From positions 1 through 64,000 of the forward strand of contig DHVE01000129.1 in assembly GCA_002412495.1 (NCBI GenBank): a DNA stretch of 64,000 nucleotides, read 5' to 3'. The notes under the pieces are model-generated. The model saw nothing but the letters and a program-made list of their open reading frames with translations, was not told where the DNA came from and made no database searches. The stretch is from Betaproteobacteria bacterium UBA5216. GTDB lineage: Bacteria > Pseudomonadota > Gammaproteobacteria > Burkholderiales > SG8-41. Shown one piece after another: positions 26,770-38,592 of the stretch. The position numbers and the translations under genes are program-made. Position 1 is the first letter of the stretch. Each line of letters starts with the position of its first letter.

Positions 26770-27825
26770 ATGCGCGTTCTGGAATTGAGGCGGCCGGGTG
26801 AACCGCTGCGACTGATACAACGCGCCACGCCACGCCCTGGCCCGGGTCAGGTGCTGTTGCGCGTCACCGCCTGCGGTGTATGTCGTACCGACCTGCATAT
26901 CGTTGATGGCGAACTGCCCTCGCTGGATCATCCTGTCGTGCCGGGACACGAAATCGTCGGCATCGTGGAAGCATTGGGCCCCGGCGTTGAAAACCTTCGC
27001 GTGGGCCGCCGCATCGGCGTACCGTGGCTGGGCTGGACATGCGGGCACTGCCGCTATTGCGCCTCGGGACGTGAAAATCTTTGCGATGCCGCACGCTTCA
27101 CGGGCTATCAGATCGATGGCGGCTATGCGGATTACACCGTCGCGGATGCGCGTTATTGCTTCGCCATTCCATCACGGTATGGTGATGCCGAGGCGGCCCC
27201 GCTTTTGTGTGCGGGGCTGATCGGCTATCGCGCCTATGCCATGGCAATGACGACTGCGGGCGGTCTCGGGACACTGGGTATTTACGGCTTTGGCGCGGCG
27301 GCGCATATCCTCGCACAAATCGCCGTGGCCGACGGTCGCGCGGTGTATGCCTTTACACGCCGTGGCGACTACGCCGCGCAAGCGCTGGCGCGCAAGCTTG
27401 GCGCTGCGTGGGCTGGCCCCGCCGACGGGGCCGTGCCCGGTGCACCCCCTGCGTCCGATGCCCCCGTTGCGCCTGGTTCCCTTGACGCCGCAATCATTTT
27501 TGCACCCGCGGGCGAGCTCGTGCCGCAAGCGCTGGCCGCCACGCGCAAAGGCGGCAGCGTCGTCTGTGCGGGCATTCACATGAGCGATATTCCGTCCTTC
27601 CCCTATCGCTTCTTGTGGGGTGAACGGCACATCGTTTCCGTCGCCAATCTCACGCGCGCCGACGGCGAAGCGTTCTTCCGCGCCGCCACGCGCATCAAAA
27701 TTGAAACCACCGTGCATCCCTACCCGCTTATCGACGGAAATCAGGCATTGAACGATTTACGCGACGGAAAATTTGCCGGCGCGGCGGTATTGATGACGGA
27801 AAACCCGAAGGAATCGCCAACATGA
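26770..27825 (+). CDS. zinc-dependent alcohol dehydrogenase
   Basis: 351 residues. Catalytic zinc ligands: CGVCRTDLH (Cys ~37) and VPGHEIVG (His). The structural zinc lobe is CGHCRYCASGRENLC. The nucleotide-binding GIYGFGAAAH replaces the usual GxGxxG with GFGAAA. It resembles the AdhA-type enzymes found in anaerobically induced clusters, which convert aldehydes and alcohols with NAD(P). Its TGA overlaps the ATG of the next gene. Confidence 0.9.
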   Translation: MRVLELRRPGEPLRLIQRATPRPGPGQVLLRVTACGVCRTDLHIVDGELPSLDHPVVPGHEIVGIVEALGPGVENLRVGRRIGVPWLGWTCGHCRYCASGRENLCDAARFTGYQIDGGYADYTVADARYCFAIPSRYGDAEAAPLLCAGLIGYRAYAMAMTTAGGLGTLGIYGFGAAAHILAQIAVADGRAVYAFTRRGDYAAQALARKLGAAWAGPADGAVPGAPPASDAPVAPGSLDAAIIFAPAGELVPQALAATRKGGSVVCAGIHMSDIPSFPYRFLWGERHIVSVANLTRADGEAFFRAATRIKIETTVHPYPLIDGNQALNDLRDGKFAGAAVLMTENPKESPT

Positions 27826-28265
27826 AACTTCAAATATTGACCTCCTCCCTGCTCGCCCTTGCCGTTTTGTGGATGACCAATCCGCTATTCGCGCAAGATT
27901 CAGGCAGCGGCACCATCCCCGCGATCTCTGGCGGCATCGGTGCAGATTCCCGCGAAGCGCTCGCCGCGCGCGAAAAGGATTTTAACTTCAAACTGATATC
28001 CACGATCATCGGCACGGGCACCTATGTCTCCGATGTGGCGCTCACCATCAGCAACGCCGCCGGCAAACCGCTGGTGAGGCATACTACGCAAGGCCCGCTT
28101 TTTCTGGCCACGCTCCCCGATGGCGTTTACACCTTGAGTGCAACCTTTCGCGGCCAGACCCAGACACGCAAATTCCAGATACGCGCAGGCCGCTTGCTCA
28201 CCGAGTATCTCCGCTGGCCGGAACGCGCCGAGGAGGACTGGACAATCCCGTGGAACGCGCCGTAA
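27822..28265 (+). CDS. secreted protein with a carboxypeptidase-regulatory-like domain
   Basis: 147 residues. The signal peptide is at about 1-24 (...NPLFA) and a beta-sandwich-like domain (DVALTISNAAGKPLVRH, LPDGVYTLSATFRGQTQTR) at about 65-125. Such domains are structural in many periplasmic and outer-membrane proteins. Its start overlaps the alcohol dehydrogenase stop (ATGA). Function unknown. Confidence 0.65.
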   Translation: MKLQILTSSLLALAVLWMTNPLFAQDSGSGTIPAISGGIGADSREALAAREKDFNFKLISTIIGTGTYVSDVALTISNAAGKPLVRHTTQGPLFLATLPDGVYTLSATFRGQTQTRKFQIRAGRLLTEYLRWPERAEEDWTIPWNAP

Positions 28266-28272
28266 CCTGAAA

Positions 28273-28563
28273 TTATTGGGCCAGCTTCCTGACTTGCCTG
28301 GTATCGATGCCCACGGCCACGACTTCCCCCACGGCAAAATCGGCGTGCCCGCCGCGATGCGGCTGGTCGGCGGTCAACACCATGCCGATGTCGCGATCCC
28401 ACGGCGACACTTCGCTGACGTTCTTGCCGTCCACCATCACGCGCCCGGCCTGCGGACGCGCGAAGCGCGCGAGCACCCGCAGCAATATGGATTTACCCGA
28501 GCCGGAAGGGCCAAGCGACGCGGGGGCGGCATTAAGCGAAACAGCTAGCTGGCGAAACCATGC
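28273..28563 (-). pseudogene. ABC transporter ATPase remnant with large internal deletion
   Basis: The minus strand reads LGPSGSGKSILLRVLARF (Walker A) and PQAGRVMVDGKNVSE, then WDRDIGMV. It then jumps to a TOBE-like C-terminal tail, ADFAVGEVVAVGIDTRQVR, before the stop. The Q-loop, signature LSGGQ, Walker B and switch histidine are all missing, roughly 200 residues. The 5' part before Walker A also lacks a proper start. It resembles a PotA/CysA-type importer ATPase collapsed by one deletion. Confidence 0.65.
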
Positions 28564-28617
28564 AACGGCCCGCTAAAGCGGTTCCGCACGCGACTTGCGA
28601 GACAGCGATTCCCCTGA

Positions 28618-28631
28618 TTGACCCATATCAA
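28618..28631 (+). promoter_or_regulatory. FNR/ANR-type box, TTGACCCATATCAA
   Basis: 135 bases upstream of the cyclopropane synthase start, in the gap after the ABC remnant. Confidence 0.65.
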
Positions 28632-28765
28632 GAGCGCGGCGTCGCAGGGTGTTAGGGTTCGCACGGGCTGATTGATCGCCCGCAAACCATTGCAAATACT
28701 TTTTTGACTGTAAAGCCCGACACCGACATAGGCACGTGACAGAGGCAAGCAAGGAGGCCTTCACC

Positions 28766-30064
28766 ATGAAAATGGATGACGCGGATCTGCTCAAATCACT
28801 GGATCAACACGCCAGCGGCGGCACGGGCGCACAGCCCGCCACACCGAGTCTGGAATGCCGTCTGATGCGGCACTTGTTGCATACACTGGGCGATCCGCCG
28901 ATCCGGCTAACCCTGTGGAACGGCGAATCCGTGATTACCGGCGCCGACCACGCCCGCCAGATTGCGGGGGGACTGCGCATCGCCAATCGCGCCACTTTAC
29001 TCAGGCTGCTGATACATCCCAACCTGTATTTCGGTGAAGCGTACGGCAGCGGGGCAATTGAAATCGAAGGCGATCTCGTTGCCTTGCTCGAAGCCGTCTA
29101 CCGCCACCGGCGAGCGCCCAGCACCCCATGGTCGCGCGGGCTTAACCGCCTCCTGCGCTGGCTTCATCATGGCCGCGGCACATCGCTGTCCGCCGCGCGC
29201 GACAACATTCATCGTCATTATGATCTGGGCAATGATTTCTACGGTTTGTGGCTCGACCGGCAGATGAGCTACACCTGCGCCTACTTCCCGTCCCGCGACA
29301 CCACGCTGGAGCAGGCGCAAATCGCCAAGATGGATCTGATATGCCGCAAGCTGCGGCTGCGGCCCGGCGATACCGTGGTTGAAGCCGGCTGCGGGTGGGG
29401 CGCGCTGGCGATACACATGGCCCAGCATTATGGTGCGCGGGTAAGAGCCTTTAATATTTCACGCGAACAAATCGCCTATGCGAGAGCGCGCGCACAAGTG
29501 CTGGAACTAGATGGACGCGTGCAATTCATCGAAGACGATTTCCGAAACATCAAGGGCCGCTTTGACGCCTTTGTTTCAGTCGGTATGCTGGAGCATGTCG
29601 GCCCCGGCCATTACGATGAACTGGGCAGGCTTATTGATGCCTGCCTGGCGCGTGATGGCCGCGGGCTGCTGCACAGCATCGGCCAGATTCAGCCGGCGCC
29701 GTTCAACGCGTGGATCCGCAAGCGGATCTTTCCCGGCGCCTACCCCCCAACACTTCGCGAAATGACCGGAATTCTCGAACCGCAAGGCTTCTCGGTTCTC
29801 GATGTCGAAAACCTGCGGCTCCATTACGCACTGACGCTTGAACATTGGTTGCGCCGTTTCGAGAATGCGCGCTGGCAGGTGCAAAAAATGTACGACGAAC
29901 CGTTTGTTCGGGCCTGGCGTCTGTATCTGTCGGGGTCGCTCGCGGCATTTAATACCGGCCAACTGCAATTATTTCAACTGCTGTTTGCGCGCGGCGCCAG
30001 TAATAACGTGCCCTGGACCCGCGCGCATCTGTACCAGCCGCTTCAAGTCAAGGTGGGACCGTGA
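28766..30064 (+). CDS. cfa: cyclopropane-fatty-acyl-phospholipid synthase
   Basis: 432 residues from the ATG at 28766, chosen for the strong AAGGAGG nine bases upstream. The N-terminal lipid-binding domain is followed by a SAM methyltransferase with the AdoMet loop VEAGCGWGALAIHMA and the family marker NIHRHYDLGNDFY. The enzyme adds a methylene bridge to unsaturated phospholipid chains, stabilising membranes in stationary phase and stress. Its TGA overlaps the next start (TGATG), so it is coupled to an FAD oxidoreductase. An FNR-type box lies upstream. Confidence 0.93.
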   Translation: MKMDDADLLKSLDQHASGGTGAQPATPSLECRLMRHLLHTLGDPPIRLTLWNGESVITGADHARQIAGGLRIANRATLLRLLIHPNLYFGEAYGSGAIEIEGDLVALLEAVYRHRRAPSTPWSRGLNRLLRWLHHGRGTSLSAARDNIHRHYDLGNDFYGLWLDRQMSYTCAYFPSRDTTLEQAQIAKMDLICRKLRLRPGDTVVEAGCGWGALAIHMAQHYGARVRAFNISREQIAYARARAQVLELDGRVQFIEDDFRNIKGRFDAFVSVGMLEHVGPGHYDELGRLIDACLARDGRGLLHSIGQIQPAPFNAWIRKRIFPGAYPPTLREMTGILEPQGFSVLDVENLRLHYALTLEHWLRRFENARWQVQKMYDEPFVRAWRLYLSGSLAAFNTGQLQLFQLLFARGASNNVPWTRAHLYQPLQVKVGP

Positions 30065-31206
30065 TGGCCACACGCTCGTGCGACGTCCTGATCGTCGGCG
30101 GCGGCCCCGCCGGATCGGCCTGCGCCCGGCAACTGGCACGTGCGGGACTCGATGTGCTGATCATCGACAAGCAGGAGTTCCCCCGCGACAAGGTCTGCGC
30201 GGGCTGGATCACCCCGGCGGTTGTCGAATCACTGGAACTCGATTGCGCGGAGTACTCGAACGGGCGCGTCATGCAACCCATTTGCGGATTCCGTACCGGC
30301 ATCATCGGGGGCACGCCGGTTGAAACCCAGTATCCCCACGTGGCGAGCTTCGGCATACGCCGCCGCGAGTTCGACGATTATTTATTGCGCCGCTCGGGGG
30401 CGCGGCTCCGGCTCGGCCCCCCCCTGCGCGACCTGGTGCGCGAGGACGGCACCTGGCGAGTCAACGGCGATATAAGCACGCCGCTGGTGGTGGTCGCGGG
30501 CGGACATTTTTGTCCCGTGGCGCGCGCGATCGGCGCGCGCCACGCAACGGAAAAATCCGCCGCCGTCGAAACCATCATCGCCGCCCAGGAAATAGAGTTC
30601 CCCCTTACGCACGAACAACGCAGCGAATGCCGCATCAACAATGGCATGGTCGATCTTTATTTCTGCGCCGATCTCAAGGGCTACGGCTGGTGTTTCGCCA
30701 AGGGAAACTATCTCAATATCGGGCTGGGCCGCGAAGACAATCGCCGCCTGCCGGAACACGTGGAGCAATTCCACCGATGGTTACAACTGCGCGGCGACAT
30801 TCCGCGCCATCTGCCCGGCAAGTTCGCCGGTCATGCCTACTTGTCATACCCGGCATCGCACCGCCCGCTTGTCAGCGACGGCGTGATACTCATCGGCGAC
30901 GCCGCGGGACTGGCCTATCCGCAAAGCGGCGAAGGCATATTGCCTGCGGTCGAATCCGGCCTGCTCGCGGCACAAGCGATACTGGGCGCCGCTGGCGACT
31001 ACCGGGCGCACAAACTTGAAGCGTATTCCGCGCAATTGACCGCGCGATATGGCGCGAGAAGCGGCCCGGGAATCCCACGCGCCGCCAACGCCCCATGGCC
31101 CCGGCTGGCGCAAGCCTTCCGCCAAGTGCTCGCCAGACCGCTGCTGTCGAGCACGTGGTTTGTCCGGCATGTGGTGATGGACCGCTGGTTCTTGCACGCA
31201 AACTAA
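30064..31206 (+). CDS. geranylgeranyl-reductase-like FAD oxidoreductase
   Basis: 380 residues. The N-terminal FAD motif is VLIVGGGPAGSACARQLA, then DKQEFPRDKVCAGWITP (the PxxxxCxxW-like block of the family). The second FAD motif is LIGDAAGLAYPQSGEGI. The family reduces isoprenoid double bonds or oxidises hydrophobic substrates. Coupling to cfa suggests a lipid substrate (inference). The start at 30064 is preferred over the GTG one codon earlier because it makes the classic TGATG overlap. Confidence 0.85.
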   Translation: MATRSCDVLIVGGGPAGSACARQLARAGLDVLIIDKQEFPRDKVCAGWITPAVVESLELDCAEYSNGRVMQPICGFRTGIIGGTPVETQYPHVASFGIRRREFDDYLLRRSGARLRLGPPLRDLVREDGTWRVNGDISTPLVVVAGGHFCPVARAIGARHATEKSAAVETIIAAQEIEFPLTHEQRSECRINNGMVDLYFCADLKGYGWCFAKGNYLNIGLGREDNRRLPEHVEQFHRWLQLRGDIPRHLPGKFAGHAYLSYPASHRPLVSDGVILIGDAAGLAYPQSGEGILPAVESGLLAAQAILGAAGDYRAHKLEAYSAQLTARYGARSGPGIPRAANAPWPRLAQAFRQVLARPLLSSTWFVRHVVMDRWFLHAN

Positions 31207-31227
31207 CTTGCCACGGCGCCTGCGCGC

Positions 31228-31668
31228 CTAAGCGCCGCGCACCAGCAACAGCGGACACGGCGACATGCGCACCACGCGTTCGGCGACACTGCCGATCAGC
31301 AGACGGTTGACGCCGCGCCGCCCATGCGTGCCAATCACCAGCAAATCGGCGTTCCAGTCGCGCGCGAGCTGCGCAATGGTGTCGGCCACGTGGTATCCGC
31401 TGGTAACGATTTCCGGTGACTGCATTTCCGGCTCGATGCCGGCTTCCACCGCGGCCTTGCGCGATGCCTCAAGAACGTCGCGCGCCAACTCCCGCGTGGC
31501 CTCGATATAAGTTCCCGGGAATTGCCCCGCGCCAAATACCACCACGATATCGATCACATGAACAATCGCGAGCTTCGCCCCCTGATCCTTGGCCAGCGCG
31601 ATTGCCTCCTTCAGACCTTTCGTCGATGTATTGCTGCCATCCACCGCCACCATGATTCGCTGATACAT
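31228..31668 (-). CDS. universal stress protein (UspA family)
   Basis: 146 residues from the ATG at 31668, which has a strong AAGGAGG site; the longer upstream frame is not coding. ATP-binding type: GTHGRRGVNRLLIGSV fits G-x2-G-x9-G-S. N-terminal MVAVDGS and the closing CPLLLVR are standard. It is divergent from the ABC exporter genes, with two FNR-type boxes between them at 31754 and 31799. Confidence 0.93.
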   Translation of the reverse strand: MYQRIMVAVDGSNTSTKGLKEAIALAKDQGAKLAIVHVIDIVVVFGAGQFPGTYIEATRELARDVLEASRKAAVEAGIEPEMQSPEIVTSGYHVADTIAQLARDWNADLLVIGTHGRRGVNRLLIGSVAERVVRMSPCPLLLVRGA

Positions 31669-31753
31669 GTTGCCTCCTTGATTTCCATCCGGTTCCAGCA
31701 AAGGTTTCTTCCTCCATACCGGCTCTATGCTAATCCTGTCGCCGGCGAGAGTT

Positions 31754-31767
31754 TTGACGTGGATCAA
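31754..31767 (+). promoter_or_regulatory. FNR/ANR-type box, TTGACGTGGATCAA
   Basis: 86 bases upstream of the minus-strand usp gene; first of two boxes in this divergent gap. Confidence 0.65.
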
Positions 31768-31798
31768 GCGGCGCCATCCCCGGTCTCGGCATTCGCAT

Positions 31799-31812
31799 TT
31801 GATTTGCATCAA
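31799..31812 (+). promoter_or_regulatory. FNR/ANR box, TTGATTTGCATCAA
   Basis: Perfect palindromic arms, 61 bases before the ABC ATPase start and 45 bases centre to centre from the box at 31754. Confidence 0.7.
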
Positions 31813-31872
31813 TTCGCCGGCCGGCTTGGGCATTAGGCTGTCATGGTATGACCATGAATCGCCACGACATGC

Positions 31873-32592
31873 ATGGAAACAACCCCTCGCCTCGCGGTGT
31901 TTACCGCCCGCCAGCTTACCAAACTGTATCGCATGGGCGAGGTGGAAGTACATGCGCTGCGCGGCATCGACCTGGAAATATACAGCGGTGAATTCGTCGT
32001 TCTGCTGGGGCCATCCGGCAGCGGCAAATCAACTCTGCTCAATATACTCGGTGGTCTAGATGTGCCGAGCGGCGGCAGCGCAAGCTGGCGCGACCATGAC
32101 CTCACCCGCTCCGACGAAGCCGAGTTGACGCGTTACCGCCGCGAGCACGTGGGTTTTGTGTTTCAGTTTTACAACCTGATTCCGAGTTTGACCTCGCGCG
32201 AGAACGTTGCACTGGTCACCGAAATGTCCAAAAATCCGATGACGCCCGAAGAAGCGCTGTCGCTGGTCGGTCTCGGAGACCGGCTCGATCACTATCCGTC
32301 GCAACTTTCTGGCGGCGAGCAGCAGCGCGTGGCAATTGCGCGCGCGGTGGCAAAGCGCCCTGACGTGCTGCTGTGCGACGAACCCACCGGCGCGCTCGAC
32401 TACCCCACTGGCAAGCTGGTGCTGGAGGTCATCGCGCGTATCAATGCCACGCTGGGCACCACCGCCGTGGTGATCACGCATAACGCGCCCATCGCGAAAA
32501 TTGCCGACCGCGTCATGCGGCTCGCCGACGGGCGCATCGCGTCGGTCGAGGTCAACCCCTCGCGCCTTTCTCCCTCGGAGATTTCGTGGTGA
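31873..32592 (+). CDS. ABC exporter ATP-binding protein (LolD/MacB type)
   Basis: 239 residues. Walker A is LGPSGSGKST (about 46-55), the signature is LSGGEQQRVAIARA and Walker B is VLLCDEPTGALD. The sequence closely follows the LolD/MacB/DevA group that powers FtsX-fold permeases. Next come the permease (8 bases on) and a HlyD-type adaptor, giving a three-gene exporter. Control from the FNR-boxed divergent promoter is likely. Confidence 0.93.
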   Translation: METTPRLAVFTARQLTKLYRMGEVEVHALRGIDLEIYSGEFVVLLGPSGSGKSTLLNILGGLDVPSGGSASWRDHDLTRSDEAELTRYRREHVGFVFQFYNLIPSLTSRENVALVTEMSKNPMTPEEALSLVGLGDRLDHYPSQLSGGEQQRVAIARAVAKRPDVLLCDEPTGALDYPTGKLVLEVIARINATLGTTAVVITHNAPIAKIADRVMRLADGRIASVEVNPSRLSPSEISW

Positions 32593-32599
32593 CGCGAAC

Positions 32600-34965
<2,366 letters not shown>

Positions 34966-34966
<1 letters not shown>

Positions 34967-36207
34967 TGTCTAAAAAACAAATACTTACGATTTCCTTGGG
35001 CGTGGCACTCATGATCGCCGCGCTGATATGGGCGTTCACGCCCCAACCCGTGATCGTCGAAGTGGCCGAAGTCACGAAGGGCCGCTTCGAGCAAACCATA
35101 GACGAAGACGGCAAAACGCGCGTCCGTGAACGCTACGTCGTTTCCGCGCCGCTCGCAGGGCGCGTGCGGCGCGCCACGCTAAAGGCCGGTGATGCCGTGG
35201 CACGCGGCGACATCGTGGCCGTCATGCATCCGGCCGCGCCACCGCTGCTCGACGCGCGCACGGAGCGTGAACTCGAAGAAAGGGTCGGCGCCGCCGAGGC
35301 CGCGCTCGCCCGCGCCAAGACCTCGGTGGCGCATGCAAATGCCGCGCTCGCGCAAAATCGCGCCGATGCGCAGCGCACCCAGAAACTCGCGGCGCAGGGG
35401 TTCGTCTCGCCCACGCAACGCGAACGCGACGACCTGAAGGTCACCCTGTCCGCGCGCGAAGCCGAGGCCGCCAATTTCGAGCAACACGCCGCCGAGCATC
35501 AACTGGAATTGGCGCGCGCGGCGCTCACGCGATCGCGCCAGGGCTGGCACACGGCCGGCGGCGGCCGCGGCGAGCGATTTGACATCCGCTCTCCGGTCGC
35601 CGGGCGCGTGCTGCGCGTGACACAGGAAAGCGAGGCCGTGGTTGCGCTCGGCGCGCCCCTGCTTGAAATCGGCGATCCCGCGGATCTCGAAGTGGTGATT
35701 GACGTGTTAAGTGGCGACGCGTTGCACATCCTCCCGGGCCAACCGGTGAAACTTGAACGCCAGAGCGGCGCCCCGGGCGGCAACATCGCCGCGCTTGAAG
35801 GCCGCGTGCGCCGCGTCGAACCGTCGGCCTTTACCAAGGTCTCCGCGCTCGGCGTCGAGGAACAACGTGTCAACGTGGTGATCGACATCACCGCGCCGCG
35901 CGATCAATGGCTGAACATCGGCGACGCGTATCGCGTCGATGCGCGTATCGTCGTCTATCACGCCACCGACGCAGTGAAGGTGCCGGTGGCGGCACTGTTT
36001 CGCGACGGCGCGAGTAGTGCGCAGTGGGCCGTATTCGTCGCCGACGGCAATACCGCGCGCAAACGCATCATTGAAACCACCCGCCGCGGCGCCCGCGACG
36101 CCCTGGTGGACAGCGGCCTGTCGGCTGGCGAGCGCGTGATCGTGTATCCGGGTGATGCCGTGCGTGACGGGCGGCGAATTACCATTCGCGACAACACGCG
36201 CCGGTAA
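34966..36207 (+). CDS. HlyD-type periplasmic adaptor subunit
   Basis: 413 residues. A membrane anchor is at about 8-23, followed by a biotinyl-lipoyl-like half (VSAPLAGRVRRATLKAGD), an alanine/glutamate-rich coiled-coil hairpin (about 85-190) and the second half FDIRSPVAGRVLRVTQESE, then a beta-barrel. It bridges the inner-membrane permease to an outer-membrane channel or passes substrate across the periplasm. No tolC-like gene is present here. Confidence 0.9.
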
Positions 36208-36248
36208 ATGCCGGGGCATCAAAGTCCCTGCCAAATTCTCCCGCGGCG

Positions 36249-36674
36249 CTACTTGACCAGCATCACCGGCACCTCCGTCAGCTGCACAACCTTGCCGGCC
36301 ACCGATCCCAACAGCAGATTCCCGATTGCGCCCATGCCACGGGTGCCCATGACGATCAAATCGCATTTCAATTCCCGCGCAAGGTTGACAATGGTGAGTG
36401 CAACAGGACCTGTCAACGTTTCCGCCGTATAGGGTATTCCAGTCGTGTCCAGCCGCCTGCGTGCCGCCGACAAGGCCGCGTCGCCCGCCCGCTGCCGGGC
36501 CGCCGCGCATTGTTCAGCAGTCCAGCCCTCCTGAATTTCCAATGAATGCAGTGCGTCCTGAATGTTGACCAAATGCACTGTTTCCACATTGAAATCAGCC
36601 GTCAATTTAAGCAGATACTCGACGGCCCGCAGCGCGTTATCCGAACCATCCACTGGAACCAGTATTTTCTTCAT
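36249..36674 (-). CDS. universal stress protein (UspA family)
   Basis: 141 residues. ILVPVDGSDNALRAVEYLL at the start and GTRGMGAIGNLLLGSVAGKV (ATP-binding G-x2-G-x9-G-S) with closing VPVMLVK. It is divergent from the desaturase gene, with an FNR-type box at 36798 between them (124 bases upstream of this gene). It is most like the other short USP at 38099 (shared SENALRAV-like start). Confidence 0.93.
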   Translation of the reverse strand: MKKILVPVDGSDNALRAVEYLLKLTADFNVETVHLVNIQDALHSLEIQEGWTAEQCAAARQRAGDAALSAARRRLDTTGIPYTAETLTGPVALTIVNLARELKCDLIVMGTRGMGAIGNLLLGSVAGKVVQLTEVPVMLVK

Positions 36675-36797
36675 AACCCGTTTCCCCTGGTGTCACACAG
36701 CGCCATCATCACGCAACGGCTATCGCGTACCGCCATGCCCCATGCCCGTCACTGGCGTGCGTTTGTTGGCACCATAATCCGCTGGCGCGATACCGCG

Positions 36798-36811
36798 TTG
36801 ATCCAAGTCAA
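36798..36811 (+). promoter_or_regulatory. FNR/ANR-like box, TTGATCCAAGTCAA
   Basis: Between the divergent usp (36674) and desaturase (36869) genes, 57 bases before the latter. Confidence 0.6.
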
Positions 36812-36868
36812 TCGTTCGGCGTGCAACTTGTTATAGCTTTACTAAAAAGTGGCTGAATGGAGGCACGG

Positions 36869-38053
36869 ATGGATACCTATTTCGTCCATGGAATGTTTGA
36901 TCTGTCCTGGTGGGCAATAGTGTTGGTGGCACTCGCCTTCACGCACGTCACGATCATCGCCGTGGCGATTTTCCTGCACCGTCATCAGGCACATCACGCC
37001 CTTGATCTGCATCCGATGATCAGCCACTTCTTCCGCTTCTGGTTGTGGCTCACCACCGGCATGGTGACGCGTGAATGGGCGGCCGTGCATCGCAAGCATC
37101 ATGCGAAATGCGACACGCCCGAAGATCCGCACAGCCCCCTCGTATACGGCATCAACCGCGTGCTGTGGGGCGGCGTGTTTCTCTACGTTAAAGAAGCGCG
37201 CAAGCCGCAAACAATCGAGCGCTACGGTCACGGCACGCCCGACGACTGGCTGGAACGCAATCTCTATTCACGCTTTCAGGTCGTGGGACTGACCGTGATG
37301 GGCTTCATCAACATTCTGCTGTTCGGCCTGGTGCCGGGTCTTGCGATACTGATCACGCAAATCGTATGGATACCGTTCTGGGCCGCCGGCGTAATCAACG
37401 GCATCGGACATTACTGGGGCTATCGCCACTGGCCCACGCCGGACGCGAGTACCAACATTTCGCCGCTGGGCATTCTGATCGGCGGCGAGGAGCTGCACAA
37501 TAACCATCATGCGCACCCGACTTCGGCCAAGCTGTCGAGCAAGTGGTATGAGTTCGACATCGGCTGGCTTTATATTCGCGCGCTTGAAGGCTTGGGGCTG
37601 GCGAAGGTCAAACATATCGCGCCGGTGCCGGCCTTCACCGCGCCAAAAGCCAATATCGACCCACAAACCTTGCAGGCAGTCATCGCGTGCCGCTACGACG
37701 TACTGGCCGCCTATGCGAAATCCGTGGAGCGCGTCTTCGCCGAAGAGATGCAAAAGTTGCGGGCCGTGGCGCCGCAAGAGGCGCGTGTCCTTCGCAGCCT
37801 CAAGCCATGGCTCAACCAGAACGAAAAAATGGTGCCCGAACCGGCGCGCAGGATGCTCGCCGAAGCACTGTCGAAGTCTGGCGTGCTGCTGACCATGGTG
37901 ACCATGCGCCGCGACCTCGCGGCCTTGTGGAGCCGTTCCGCCGCCACGCGCGAACAACTTGTCAAACAATTGCAGGACTGGTGCCGGCGCGCCGAAGCCA
38001 GCGGCATTCGGCCCTTGGCAGAGTTCTCGCTGCACCTTCGGCAATATACCTGA
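36869..38053 (+). CDS. membrane fatty acid desaturase
   Basis: 394 residues. The start at 36869 is supported by GGAGG ahead of it. The three histidine boxes of acyl-CoA/acyl-lipid desaturases are present: HRHQAHH, HRKHH and HNNHHAHP, with four hydrophobic segments. A C-terminal extension of ~120 residues beyond the last box is predicted helical and soluble. The enzyme would introduce double bonds using di-iron and O2. Its product could feed Cfa. An FNR-type box lies upstream. Confidence 0.9.
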   Translation: MDTYFVHGMFDLSWWAIVLVALAFTHVTIIAVAIFLHRHQAHHALDLHPMISHFFRFWLWLTTGMVTREWAAVHRKHHAKCDTPEDPHSPLVYGINRVLWGGVFLYVKEARKPQTIERYGHGTPDDWLERNLYSRFQVVGLTVMGFINILLFGLVPGLAILITQIVWIPFWAAGVINGIGHYWGYRHWPTPDASTNISPLGILIGGEELHNNHHAHPTSAKLSSKWYEFDIGWLYIRALEGLGLAKVKHIAPVPAFTAPKANIDPQTLQAVIACRYDVLAAYAKSVERVFAEEMQKLRAVAPQEARVLRSLKPWLNQNEKMVPEPARRMLAEALSKSGVLLTMVTMRRDLAALWSRSAATREQLVKQLQDWCRRAEASGIRPLAEFSLHLRQYT

Positions 38054-38098
38054 CCCGCGGTACTCGAACATCAAAAATCAAGACAGAGGAGTCACACG

Positions 38099-38518
38099 AT
38101 GCTGCGCATCCTGATACCGGTGGATGGATCCGAAAACGCGCTGCGTGCCGTGCGTTTTCTGATCAGAAAATCCGCGCTGTTCCGCGACCCGTTGCAAATA
38201 CACTTGCTGAATGTGCAGCATCCGTTTCCGGGCACTCTGCGCGGCGTACACCACGAGGCGCGGAAGGAACACCATGACGAAGGACTCCGGATGCTGGTGG
38301 ATGCCCGCAAGCTGCTGGACGAGGCCGGTGTTCAATACGAGCACCATGTCATCGTCGGCGAAGCGCCGCAGGTGATTGCCCGGTTTGTCACGGATCACGG
38401 CATCGATCAAGTCGTGATGGGAAATCGCGGCCTCGGCACCGTGAGTGGCCTGTTATTGGGTTCCGTGACGACCAAGGTATTGCATCTGGTGCGCGTACCG
38501 GTACTGCTGGTGCCCTGA
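38099..38518 (+). CDS. universal stress protein (UspA family)
   Basis: 139 residues. ILIPVDGSENALRAVRFLI at the start, GNRGLGTVSGLLLGSVTTKV (ATP-binding type) and closing VPVLLVP. It follows the desaturase by 45 bases in the same direction, with AGAGGAG ahead of the ATG, so it is probably in the same transcript. Confidence 0.93.
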   Translation: MLRILIPVDGSENALRAVRFLIRKSALFRDPLQIHLLNVQHPFPGTLRGVHHEARKEHHDEGLRMLVDARKLLDEAGVQYEHHVIVGEAPQVIARFVTDHGIDQVVMGNRGLGTVSGLLLGSVTTKVLHLVRVPVLLVP

Positions 38519-38592
38519 GCGCGCCCGGCAGGCCGCGGCCCGTCTGCCGACGCCTGCACGCTTGCCTAACCGTCACGCCGGGAACGCTCGAC

